From Polynucleobacter sp. KF022 (GTDB lineage: Bacteria; Pseudomonadota; Gammaproteobacteria; Burkholderiales; Burkholderiaceae), in the NCBI RefSeq assembly GCF_027924105.1, contig NZ_AP026972.1:1798001-1862000 (forward strand): a stretch of DNA of 64,000 nucleotides, given 5' to 3'. The notes beneath the pieces were generated by a model. The model did not search any database. It had not been told where the DNA came from and saw only the letters and a list, made by a program, of their open reading frames with translations. Below, one piece after another: positions 52,473 to 60,890 of this stretch (positions are counted from its first letter, which is position 1; every line of letters begins with the position of its first letter). Position numbers and translations under genes: made by a program.

Positions 52473-52548
52473 TGGTGGCCCGGGGCGGAATCGAACCACC
52501 GACACAAGGATTTTCAATCCTCTGCTCTACCGACTGAGCTACCAGGCC
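52473..52548 (-). tRNA. tRNA-Phe (anticodon GAA)
   Basis: 76 bases with encoded CCA. The acceptor stem GGCCTGG/CCGGGCC has one G-U pair; the D-arm is GCTC-AGTCGGTA-GAGC; the anticodon arm GAGGA-TTGAAAA-TCCTT carries GAA at 34-36; the T-arm is GGTGG-TTCGATT-CCGCC. All four arms pair. Its 3' half and terminator recur at 51663, 48306 and 47602 in the same orientation. Confidence 0.97.
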
Positions 52549-52641
52549 AAGACTTGGAATTATAACGAATTTGCTTTGGGCGCCGTTGATTTGCCAGATT
52601 GGCTTAATTCCGGGGGCGAGCAGTCCATTGCCAATAGGTGA

Positions 52642-53325
52642 TTAGCTTTCGCCTTTATTACGAGAGGTGTCTATTCCTAGCGCTTTTAGCTTGCGATATA
52701 AATGGGTGCGCTCTAGGCCGGTATATTCAGAAATCTTCGTCATGCTACCGCCCATGATTTGCATTTGATGCTCAAAATAAGCCTTTTCAAAGAGATCTCT
52801 AGCCTCTCTTAGCGGCAAATCAAAATAGGTTTTTGCAATTCCACTAATGTATTCACCCCCGGCAGGCGCGGGGGCTGACTCAACTGCCGCCTGCTTTGGT
52901 ATTGCTACAGCACTATTACTAGATTGAACGATTCGCTCTTGTTCTGGTTCAACATATTTAGGAAAGCTTTCTAAAGCTTTACTCACTGTCTTCAACAACT
53001 TTTGTAAAGCAATCGGCTTTTCTAAAAAGTTCAAAGCGCCAATTCGCGTTGCTTCAACAGCGGTGTCAATCGTTGCGTGACCAGACATCATCACTACTGG
53101 CATCGTCAACTGACCAGTGTTGGACCACTCTTTTAATAATGTAATGCCATCCGTATCTGGCATCCAAATATCTAGCAAAACTAAATCGGGGCGCATCTGC
53201 TCTCGAATAGTGCGTGCTTGTATGGCGCTCTCTGCGGCGTACACGGTATGGCCTTCATCTGTAAGGATCTCATTGAGAAGCTCACGAATACCCATCTCGT
53301 CATCTACAACCAAAATACTAGCCAT
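52642..53325 (-). CDS. NtrX-like response regulator lacking the AAA+ domain
   Basis: 227 residues. Receiver domain residues 1-120: VVDDEMGIRELL (acidic pair), LVLLDIWMPDTDG (phospho-acceptor Asp about 52), MMSGHA and FLEKP (Lys). A Pro/Ala/Gln linker follows, then a Fis-type helix-turn-helix (GSMTKISEYTGLERTHLYRKLKALGI, given here in short). The sigma-54 ATPase domain of true NtrX is absent. It is paired with the NtrY-like kinase two bases upstream. Confidence 0.88.
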   Translation of the reverse strand: MASILVVDDEMGIRELLNEILTDEGHTVYAAESAIQARTIREQMRPDLVLLDIWMPDTDGITLLKEWSNTGQLTMPVVMMSGHATIDTAVEATRIGALNFLEKPIALQKLLKTVSKALESFPKYVEPEQERIVQSSNSAVAIPKQAAVESAPAPAGGEYISGIAKTYFDLPLREARDLFEKAYFEHQMQIMGGSMTKISEYTGLERTHLYRKLKALGIDTSRNKGES

Positions 53326-53327
53326 GC

Positions 53328-55637
53328 TTAGGCTGCCTCTTTTGCTAGATTCATAAACAATATTGATACTTGCGCACCAATCACTTCTTCACCCGACATG
53401 CGATTGCGGATTTCAATTTTGGCCGCATGATCATCAACAATTTTCTTGACCACCGCCAAACCCAATCCCGTGCCTTTGCTCTTTGTAGTTACATATGGCT
53501 CAAAGGCTCTTGCCAATATCTTAGCTGGAAATCCAACTCCACAATCACTTATTGTCAATCGCACTGCATTTTGAACCACGCCATTGTGCTCGCCATAGGG
53601 CACTAACTCTGTTTTTACCTCTACTGGACTGCCAGGGTTGGGGCCTTCAAGAGTGGCGTCTTGAGCATTTTGTAGCAAGTTATGGATTACCTGCCTGAGT
53701 TGGGTTGGGTCGCCCATAATATTTGGGCACCCTGGATCCAGCTTGGTTTTCAGAGGGCTTCCCTCATAAAGACCTAAGATCTCAGAGGTAAGTGTATTGA
53801 TAGAAACTGGCTTCAATTGAGGGGTTGGGGTCTTTGCAAAATCCCTAAAATCATTGACCATTTCTTTCATGGCCTGCACCTGACCAATAATGGTTTCGGT
53901 GCTGCGATTAATCATTTCTTCTTGCTCTGGACTCAACTTGCCGGCAAGTTTATGTTGCAATCTTTCAGCTGAAAGCTGAATAGGCGTAAGTGGGTTTTTA
54001 ATCTCGTGGGCTAGGCGTCTTGCTACCTCGCTCCAGGCAATCGATCTTTGTGCGCTCACCACGTCGGTAATGTCGTCAAAAACTACCATGCGCAAATCAC
54101 CGGTCAACTCTGTGCCGCGCACAAACAGCGTGACGCCCAATTCATTTTCAAACTCATTGGTGCTGTGTAACTGAATTTGTTTTTGCCACACTGGCGCATT
54201 AGCTTGATTAGACTTTTGCTCTACTCCACCCTCACCAGCTACAGCAAGTTTCATAGTGGCAAAACCCTCTTTAATGGCTCCCTCAAACTCTTGTAAAGCA
54301 GGGCTGCTGCTCAGCGGCCTTCCATCAAGCTGAGTTAGGTCTTGCCCAAAAATTCTGTCGGCTCCAGCATTGCTAGAAACGACGTTGTAGTTTTTGTCAA
54401 AAATACATACACCTGCTGTAAGACTTCCCAATACTCGTTCCAAGAAAGCTTTGGACTCCTGCAAAGAGGTGCGGGTATCTGCCAACTGTCTTGTCATGAC
54501 ATTAAATTGACGTGTAAGCATGCCAAGCTCATCACCAGTATCTAACTCGGGCTTGGGCGACAAGTCGCCCTGTGCCACTGCCTGCGTTCCTTTTAGTAGC
54601 ATGAGCAAAGGGCGAGCAAGCTGTCTACCCAACATAAGTGCCAAGGTAATGGCTACAAATACAGCAAAAAAGAGGGTCAGGGTCAGCGTACCAACAAACA
54701 TCTTGCGCAGACCTGTGCGTCCCAGTGATTTTTCTTGATATTCACTATATGCAGATTCAACCGCAAAAATATTCTTTGCCAATGGGGTGGGAATATAGCG
54801 CACTAGCTGCAAGAAATACTTATCTTCCGCATCTTTGCTAGAGTCCGCTCTGCTGTGTGCAGCCTTCTTGCGAACAACGGGAACAATTGCCCTAATGCGA
54901 TAGCCACGCTGCCCGCCATCCATTTCAATTTGATCTAAAAAGGTGGCGCCCTTATTTTTAAAAGCCTCTGCAACAACATCGGCACTAGGCGCAGGAAAAT
55001 ATTTTTTAGGCTTTAGCTCGCTGGTGATAATTAAATTACGCTGCATATTAAAGAGGCTTACCTCTTGAATACCAAATTGATTACGAATCTTCATAATGGC
55101 CGCACCAACCTGATCTGTTGTGGCGCCCGAAGGAATCTGCACAATTTGTTCAGCAATAAAATTACCTTCGCCTAAGATTTCTTCTTGGGCAACTCGCAAA
55201 GTAACTCGACCCAACTCCAGACCAGAGTTCAATGCTGACTCTACCTTTACATCAAACCAGGTTTCAATGCTGCGTGATACGAACTGCAAAGAAACGCCGT
55301 ACAAAATCAATCCCGGGACGATGCCAACCAAGGCAAAAATCATTGCCAGCTTTGCGATTAGGCGTGTGCCAAAATGGCCTCGATACCAGCGCACTGCAAT
55401 CACTGCCACCAAAATCAAAATAACCAATGTCAGAGAAATGCCAATGACTACGTTTGCGGCATACAGCCAAATAAAATAGTTATCAAAAAACTCCGTATTG
55501 GATGAGGCGATTGCTAATAAAACCAAGAGCAAGAGAGCGAAAACGCCAATCAATCCAATCGTGATTGGAATTACTTTTTTGCTCCAGACTTTTGATGAAA
55601 AAAAGCCTGGATCCAGAAGGGCCGCTATCGATCTCAT
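53328..55637 (-). CDS. NtrY-like membrane sensor histidine kinase
   Basis: 769 residues. There are several N-terminal membrane helices (about 20-110), a large extracytoplasmic segment, another helix near 320-340, HAMP (LARPLLMLLKGTQAVAQGDL), a PAS domain, and HisKA with ARRLAHEIKNPLTPIQLSAE (phospho-His about 555). The ATPase boxes are IHNLLQNAQDA, GVGFPAKIL and TTKSKGTGLGLAVVKKI. It overlaps the DUF4390 gene by four bases. It probably senses redox or nitrogen state; the signal is not known. Confidence 0.93.
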   Translation of the reverse strand: MRSIAALLDPGFFSSKVWSKKVIPITIGLIGVFALLLLVLLAIASSNTEFFDNYFIWLYAANVVIGISLTLVILILVAVIAVRWYRGHFGTRLIAKLAMIFALVGIVPGLILYGVSLQFVSRSIETWFDVKVESALNSGLELGRVTLRVAQEEILGEGNFIAEQIVQIPSGATTDQVGAAIMKIRNQFGIQEVSLFNMQRNLIITSELKPKKYFPAPSADVVAEAFKNKGATFLDQIEMDGGQRGYRIRAIVPVVRKKAAHSRADSSKDAEDKYFLQLVRYIPTPLAKNIFAVESAYSEYQEKSLGRTGLRKMFVGTLTLTLFFAVFVAITLALMLGRQLARPLLMLLKGTQAVAQGDLSPKPELDTGDELGMLTRQFNVMTRQLADTRTSLQESKAFLERVLGSLTAGVCIFDKNYNVVSSNAGADRIFGQDLTQLDGRPLSSSPALQEFEGAIKEGFATMKLAVAGEGGVEQKSNQANAPVWQKQIQLHSTNEFENELGVTLFVRGTELTGDLRMVVFDDITDVVSAQRSIAWSEVARRLAHEIKNPLTPIQLSAERLQHKLAGKLSPEQEEMINRSTETIIGQVQAMKEMVNDFRDFAKTPTPQLKPVSINTLTSEILGLYEGSPLKTKLDPGCPNIMGDPTQLRQVIHNLLQNAQDATLEGPNPGSPVEVKTELVPYGEHNGVVQNAVRLTISDCGVGFPAKILARAFEPYVTTKSKGTGLGLAVVKKIVDDHAAKIEIRNRMSGEEVIGAQVSILFMNLAKEAA

Positions 55638-56215
55638 CGCTTAATCAGATTGGGGCCATTTGGAGAGAACGGAAAGCGATACCAATCGCTCGATACATTC
55701 CAGTCGCGATTATTTAATGCATTGACCTGGAATGGTTTTGGTAACTTGCTCAGGTCCAGGGTCATGCGCATGCTTGCGGTATAGGATTTGCCGGGGTCCA
55801 GTTGTGAGCTATCCATTACACGCCAACTACCTATGCTCCCTACGGCCTGTAATGCTTCAGACATAGATTTGGCAGAAAAGGTAAAACCTTCAGAAGCAAT
55901 GCGGTACTGCTGTGTCAATGGTTGATACGACAAACGAGTTTGTCTTTGTATGAGGGCTGGCTTCTCATCAAACCAATACCAACGTGATCTTGTTAAATCA
56001 AACTCTGTTTGAAAATATAAAACTACGCCTTTTTTTACTGCATCTTCTAGGCCTGGTGACAATTCAATCTGATAAGTAGCACTCAAAAGCCAGTCGTTGT
56101 CTGACCTCTCCAGCTCAAAGGATTTGATCTTGATACCTTCTGCACTAACGGTTGTTGAGAGAACTCCCAAAGCCATCAAGAACAAAAAGAGGAGTTGTTT
56201 AATTCTTCGGCTCAT
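55634..56215 (-). CDS. DUF4390 secreted protein
   Basis: 193 residues with a signal peptide (LLFLFLMALGVLSTTVSAEG). The rest is a beta-rich domain with LLSATYQIELSPGLEDAVKKGV, FQTEFDLTRSRWYWFDEK and LDLSKLPKPFQVNALNNRDW, the DUF4390 pattern. Its regular place beside ntrY suggests it affects that kinase from the periplasm, but this is only inferred. It overlaps rsmB and ntrY at ATGA sites. Confidence 0.88.
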   Translation of the reverse strand: MSRRIKQLLFLFLMALGVLSTTVSAEGIKIKSFELERSDNDWLLSATYQIELSPGLEDAVKKGVVLYFQTEFDLTRSRWYWFDEKPALIQRQTRLSYQPLTQQYRIASEGFTFSAKSMSEALQAVGSIGSWRVMDSSQLDPGKSYTASMRMTLDLSKLPKPFQVNALNNRDWNVSSDWYRFPFSPNGPNLIKR

Positions 56216-57528
56216 GGCCCATTTTTCTTAAACAAAGCATAGTAAAAACCGTCATTTAACTCGCCAGGCAAAATCTGGCCTGGAGCATCTAATCGTACCG
56301 CATCAGAGTGCTGCCCCGCAAACCAATTAGCCTGATCCTCGCCCTCCTCAACAAATATCGAGCAAGTCACATACAAAAGAGTGCCCCCTGGCTTCAGCAT
56401 CTTCCAAGCTTGGTTCAAAATACCTCGCTGTCGTTCTTGTAAGGCCCGGATATCTGCTTCACGTCTCAGGAATGGAATGTCTGGATGCCGCGACACAATA
56501 CCCGATGCAGAACAAGGTGCATCGAGCAAAATTTTGTCAAAAGGAATGCCGTCCCACCAGGCGGCTTTTGAAGCGTCGCCACGCACTACGCGCACCTTGT
56601 CTGAGCGCAAGCGAAGGCGATCTAAATTGCCACCAATTTTCCCTATCCGATCACCATCTAGCTCCAAAGCCTGCATCGAACAATCAGCAAGCTCTAGTAA
56701 GTGTGCCGTCTTTCCGCCAGGAGCAGCACAAGCATCTAACACCATCTCACCATCTTGGGGGCTTAACAAAATCGCAGCAAGCTGTGCACCCGCATCTTGG
56801 ACGGATACAGCGCCACTATAAAAACCTGGCAGATCAGACACGGGTACCGCTTCTGGAATCAAGAGTGCGCAAGGCAATGCAACGCCAGCTACCACCTCTA
56901 TAGGTTCTGATGCAATTCCTGCCTCAGACAATAGAGATTGATATTGCTCGCGCGAATATTGACGCTGATTTACACGCAAAATTAATGGTGCGCGCTTAGC
57001 CTGCCGAAACAAAATTGATTGCCAAGATTTAGAGTAATTGCGTTTGAGATTTGCTCGCCACCATGCGGGTACGTACATTGGGATTGGATCTGGCGGATAG
57101 CGCTTCTCGCCCTCGGGCGGCTGCACTAAAAGACTTACCTTACGCAAAACTGCGTTTACCAATCCCTTGGCATACATGGTCTTGTCATACTCACTACATG
57201 CTTTAACCGCTTGATCAACAATAGTGTGTGCTGGATAGCCTTTGCTATCTGCTCCATCATGCAAAAACAAAGCAATGGCAACGCTCAATAAATGATCGGT
57301 CTCTGGCGGGGGGGTCTTTGGAATAAATTGCTTGATCAACTCGTGCGAGCGCACCCATTTGCGGAGGGCATCAAAACTAAGGCTCTGAACAATCGGGCGT
57401 TCGTGTGGCTCAAGCTGATCTAAAACTTCTGTAAGCGATCTTCCGCTCATCACCTCACTAATCGCTTGTGCAGCTATAGTAATTGCCTCAGAAAGCGGGA
57501 GACTGCGTGGTTTTTGCTGATCAGTCAA
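56212..57528 (-). CDS. rsmB: 16S rRNA m5C967 methyltransferase
   Basis: 438 residues: an N-terminal NusB-like domain (ISEVMSGRSLTEVLDQL to LVNAVLRKV), then the SAM domain with LDACAAPGGKTAHLLELA, DAPCSASGIVSRHPDI (one catalytic Cys) and YVTCSIFVEEGEDQ (the second). It methylates C967 of 16S rRNA. It sits one base behind htpX and overlaps DUF4390. Confidence 0.94.
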   Translation of the reverse strand: MTDQQKPRSLPLSEAITIAAQAISEVMSGRSLTEVLDQLEPHERPIVQSLSFDALRKWVRSHELIKQFIPKTPPPETDHLLSVAIALFLHDGADSKGYPAHTIVDQAVKACSEYDKTMYAKGLVNAVLRKVSLLVQPPEGEKRYPPDPIPMYVPAWWRANLKRNYSKSWQSILFRQAKRAPLILRVNQRQYSREQYQSLLSEAGIASEPIEVVAGVALPCALLIPEAVPVSDLPGFYSGAVSVQDAGAQLAAILLSPQDGEMVLDACAAPGGKTAHLLELADCSMQALELDGDRIGKIGGNLDRLRLRSDKVRVVRGDASKAAWWDGIPFDKILLDAPCSASGIVSRHPDIPFLRREADIRALQERQRGILNQAWKMLKPGGTLLYVTCSIFVEEGEDQANWFAGQHSDAVRLDAPGQILPGELNDGFYYALFKKNGP

Positions 57529-57529
57529 A

Positions 57530-58396
57530 TTAATTTGCTCCGGGGTATGCCCCGTTTTTAGCCATATGCATTAAGCGTGCCACCCGCTCTTCAGTGGGAG
57601 GATGTGTTGAAAAAAGTTGTGCAAGACCGCCAGCGCTTAAAGGATTGAGAATCATCATCTGCGCAGTTTCAGGATGCTGCTCAACAGCCTGAAACGGGAT
57701 GCCTTGTGCATAGTTATGAATTTTTTCTAGTGCATGTGCGAGAGCTTCGGGGTCAGAGCTAATTTCTGCACCGCCGCGATCGGCCTCATATTCTCGCGCG
57801 CGAGAAATGCTCATCTGAATCAGGCTTGCTGCAATTGGTGCCAATATAGCCACCATTAAGCTTGCTATTGGATTGTTGGGTCTTCCCTCCGAATCGCGTC
57901 CACCAAAGAACATCGCAAAATTTGCTAGCGCAGAAATTGCACCGGCCATAGTTGCAGCTACCGTTGAAATCAAAATATCCCGATGACGAACATGTGCAAG
58001 TTCATGCGCCATTACACCGCGTAATTCACGATTCGAAAGAATTTTTAGAATCCCCGTTGTGGCAGCAACGGAAGCATTTTCTGGATTTCGTCCTGTTGCA
58101 AAAGCATTGGGCGCATCTTCATTAATCAAAAATACTTTGGGCATCGGCAAACCTGCCTTTTCGGCCAGCTCTTTCACCAACCCATAAAACTGAGGCGCAG
58201 ATCTTTCGTCAACCTGCTGTGCATTAGTCATCTTTAGCACCATGGTGTCAGAAAACCAATAGCTAAAAAAGTTCATGCCAACCGCCATAAGCAAAGCCAT
58301 TAACATGCCCTGCTCGCCACCCAACATGCCGCCAACCACAATAAATAAGGCGGTAATGGCTGCCATCAAAACAGCAGTTTTTGCAAAATTAAACAT
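57530..58396 (-). CDS. htpX: membrane zinc metalloprotease HtpX
   Basis: 288 residues. Two N-terminal membrane helices (about 8-50), catalytic MAHELAHVRHRDIL (HExxH-type HELAH near 130), two more helices, and the third ligand region EYEADRGGAEI. It degrades misfolded membrane proteins. It is in the minus-strand run def-fmt-htpX-rsmB-DUF4390-ntrY-ntrX. Confidence 0.95.
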   Translation of the reverse strand: MFNFAKTAVLMAAITALFIVVGGMLGGEQGMLMALLMAVGMNFFSYWFSDTMVLKMTNAQQVDERSAPQFYGLVKELAEKAGLPMPKVFLINEDAPNAFATGRNPENASVAATTGILKILSNRELRGVMAHELAHVRHRDILISTVAATMAGAISALANFAMFFGGRDSEGRPNNPIASLMVAILAPIAASLIQMSISRAREYEADRGGAEISSDPEALAHALEKIHNYAQGIPFQAVEQHPETAQMMILNPLSAGGLAQLFSTHPPTEERVARLMHMAKNGAYPGAN

Positions 58397-58398
58397 TT

Positions 58399-59397
58399 CT
58401 ACTCCTTTGACTGAAAATGCAACCGTTTTTCACCGTCACCAATCGACTGTAGGCCTGTTTTGGCACCTATTTTTTTTCCACCAGGTTTTTGTATTTGAGT
58501 AACCTCGATTACGCCTTGGCCACATTGAATATATACGCCTTCGCCACTAAACCCAATTACATCACCGATATTCCCATTTGGGCTTATAACCCCATCATCA
58601 GCGACCTGAGAATCCCAAAGCTTCACGATAAGTCCGTTGACCTGACTGCTTGCGCCGGGGAAAGGATTAAAAGCTCGAATGCGCAGATCGATTTCGTTTG
58701 CACTTAAAGCCCAATCAATTTCCGCCTCGTTTTTTAATATTTTTTCAGCATAAGTAATGCCTACATTTGGTTGCGGCGCTCGAGTCAAATCTTTGCCTTG
58801 CTGCAAAGCGTCTAGTGTTTTAACAATCAGATCAGCGCCAAGTTGCGCCAATCGGTCATGCAAACTAGCGCTTGTTTCATCACGCGCAATAGCAAGCTGA
58901 GCATCCATCACTACATCGCCAGTATCCAGCCCTGCATCCATTTGCATTATGCAAACACCCGTGTTGGCATCACCCGCCTCAATCGCTCGCTGAATTGGCG
59001 CAGCACCACGCCAACGAGGAAGTAGAGAGGCGTGAATATTAAAGCTGCCAAATCTTCCAGGCCGTTCACTGATATCTAAAATTTCTTGGGGAAAAATCAA
59101 GCCATAGGCAACGACAACCATGGCATCAAACTCAGTTGATGAGAGGCGCTCATAAGCCTCCTCAGCTTGTGCTTTTTTTTGTGGGTCAGTGTTGGTGCGT
59201 CTTAATGTTTCTGGCTGCAATATCGGAATATTTTTTTCTAAAGCAAACTCTTTAACCGGGCTTGCTTGTAAATGCATCCCCCTGCCAGAGCGGCGATCAG
59301 GCTGAGTAAGCGCTAGAACAATTTCATGTCCTGCAGCATCGATTGCGCGCATGGCTTGCGCAGCAAACACCGGGGTTCCAGCAAAGACAATTTTCAT
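58399..59397 (-). CDS. fmt: methionyl-tRNA formyltransferase
   Basis: 332 residues. IVFAGTPVFAAQAM at the start, FNIHASLLPRWRGAAPIQRAI (N-x-H catalytic block), QMDAGLDTGDV and the C-terminal domain IRAFNPFPGA. It formylates the initiator Met-tRNA. It follows def by eight bases, the usual pair for N-formyl addition and removal. Confidence 0.96.
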   Translation of the reverse strand: MKIVFAGTPVFAAQAMRAIDAAGHEIVLALTQPDRRSGRGMHLQASPVKEFALEKNIPILQPETLRRTNTDPQKKAQAEEAYERLSSTEFDAMVVVAYGLIFPQEILDISERPGRFGSFNIHASLLPRWRGAAPIQRAIEAGDANTGVCIMQMDAGLDTGDVVMDAQLAIARDETSASLHDRLAQLGADLIVKTLDALQQGKDLTRAPQPNVGITYAEKILKNEAEIDWALSANEIDLRIRAFNPFPGASSQVNGLIVKLWDSQVADDGVISPNGNIGDVIGFSGEGVYIQCGQGVIEVTQIQKPGGKKIGAKTGLQSIGDGEKRLHFQSKE

Positions 59398-59405
59398 TGG
59401 GGCGC

Positions 59406-59921
59406 TTAGCGCTGACCTACTAATTCTTTAGCGCGCTTCTTCATTTTTTGTGAGATACGAGTTCGCTTCAGGATTGATAAATATTCGACAAATACTTTTC
59501 CTTGCAAATGATCTAACTCGTGCTGCAAACAAACTGCCAACAAGCCATCGGCATTTATTTCAAATTCTTTGCCGTCAATATCTAGTGCCTTAACGCGAAT
59601 TTCTGCTGGTCTTTCAACTTCGTCATAAAACTCAGGGACAGACAGGCAGCCTTCACGCCAAGATTTCGTTTCCGCACTTGCCCAAATAATTTCCGGATTG
59701 ATAAAAACCATCAACTCGTTTTGCTCATCAGATACATCGATCACTACGATGCGCTCATGAATATCTACTTGGGTTGCTGCCAAGCCAACGCCGGGGGCTT
59801 CATACATAGTGTCCGCCATATCAGCGACAATTTTTTTAATGCGAGCATCAACCTGCGCTACCGGTTTTGCAACCTTGTGCAGGCGGGGGTCTGGATAACA
59901 AAGGACATTTAACAAAGCCAT
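59406..59921 (-). CDS. def: peptide deformylase
   Basis: 171 residues from the ATG at 59921; the frame extends 20 codons further, but those residues are not conserved. Motifs GVGLAATQVDIH, WREGCLSVPEF (metal Cys) and CLQHELDHLQGKVF (HExxH) are complete. It removes the formyl group from nascent proteins. It is divergent from dprA, 53 bases between the starts. Confidence 0.95.
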   Translation of the reverse strand: MALLNVLCYPDPRLHKVAKPVAQVDARIKKIVADMADTMYEAPGVGLAATQVDIHERIVVIDVSDEQNELMVFINPEIIWASAETKSWREGCLSVPEFYDEVERPAEIRVKALDIDGKEFEINADGLLAVCLQHELDHLQGKVFVEYLSILKRTRISQKMKKRAKELVGQR

Positions 59922-59974
59922 ATAAGAATTATCCAACAGAGCTATCAGTCTGTCCTGATTGTTCAAATTCCCCC

Positions 59975-60694
59975 ATGGCACAAAATTGTTTTATGCAAAT
60001 ACTGCCTACGCCGAATGCCCCCACCTGTATCAAATGTGGAAGCGATGACTACCCTCGCCGTCTTTATGATTTATTTGACCCCCCAAAGTCGCTCTATATA
60101 TATGGAGAAATTGCTCTTTTAAAGAAACCCATGATTGCCATCGTGGGCTCAAGAAGCGCTAGTCTAGAGGGTCTAAAAAATGCCCACCTCATTGCTCAAG
60201 GACTATCAAAAGCAGGGGTGCTCATTGTTTCTGGGCTAGCCATAGGCGTTGATAGCGCAGCCCACCATGCCGTCCTTAAGCTTGGGCCAGGGCACTTCAC
60301 CGCCGCAGTGCTGGGAACCGGTACAGACCTTGTGTACCCACGTCAAAATACCAGCCTTTCTCAAGCCATTGGGCAACGAGGGCTCTTGATCTCTGAATTG
60401 CCCCCAGGGGTAGGCCCCAAGGCATGGCACTTTCCCAAGCGAAATCGCATCATTGCAGCACTCTCGCTCGGTGTTGTGGTGATCGAAGCCGCCAAAATGT
60501 CGGGTTCACTCATTACGGCCCGACTGGCAGCAGATTTAGGGAGGGAAGTTTTTGCTATTCCAGGCCCCATTAGCAACCCCAACTCAATAGGCTGCCATCT
60601 GCTGATTCAGCAAGGGGCAAAACTTGCCTTTCGGCCGGAGGATATTCTTGAGGAGCTCGATTTTTGCTTGAAACCCTCATTTAAATGGCTTTAA
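59975..60694 (+). CDS. dprA: DNA-processing protein DprA, short form
   Basis: 239 residues from the ATG at 59975; upstream residues of the open frame overlap def antisense and are rejected. The Rossmann-like core is clear: IAIVGSRSASLEGLKNAH, VSGLAIGVDSAAHHAVL, AVLGTGTDLVYPRQN, ISELPPGVGPKAWHFPKRNR, and KMSGSLITARLAADLGREVF. It loads RecA on incoming single-stranded DNA. The C-terminal winged-helix domain of most DprA proteins is missing: the gene stops 10-15 residues after the core. Confidence 0.92.
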   Translation: MAQNCFMQILPTPNAPTCIKCGSDDYPRRLYDLFDPPKSLYIYGEIALLKKPMIAIVGSRSASLEGLKNAHLIAQGLSKAGVLIVSGLAIGVDSAAHHAVLKLGPGHFTAAVLGTGTDLVYPRQNTSLSQAIGQRGLLISELPPGVGPKAWHFPKRNRIIAALSLGVVVIEAAKMSGSLITARLAADLGREVFAIPGPISNPNSIGCHLLIQQGAKLAFRPEDILEELDFCLKPSFKWL

Positions 60695-60890
60695 AAGGGG
60701 GTTTTGCTATAAAAATAGGCAGCCTGATGCGTCCAAAATAAGCAAAAGATAGGGGTTTTTGGACTTTTCTTAATTTATCGGTTAATAATAAAAAAGGGGT
60801 ATGCAGTTGGCTGGGTCCTATTTAGACATAAATCGACCCTCCCTTTTGCCCCATAAAACACCATTTCTAGCTCAAATTTAGGCAAAACGC

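Noticed and set aside
52456..52641. Plus-strand open frame across the tRNA-Phe gene
   Set aside because: It is an antisense reading of the tRNA and terminator.
60695..60890. Gap between dprA and topB searched for RNA elements
   Set aside because: AT-rich with G-runs, but I find no convincing hairpin, tRNA or riboswitch.
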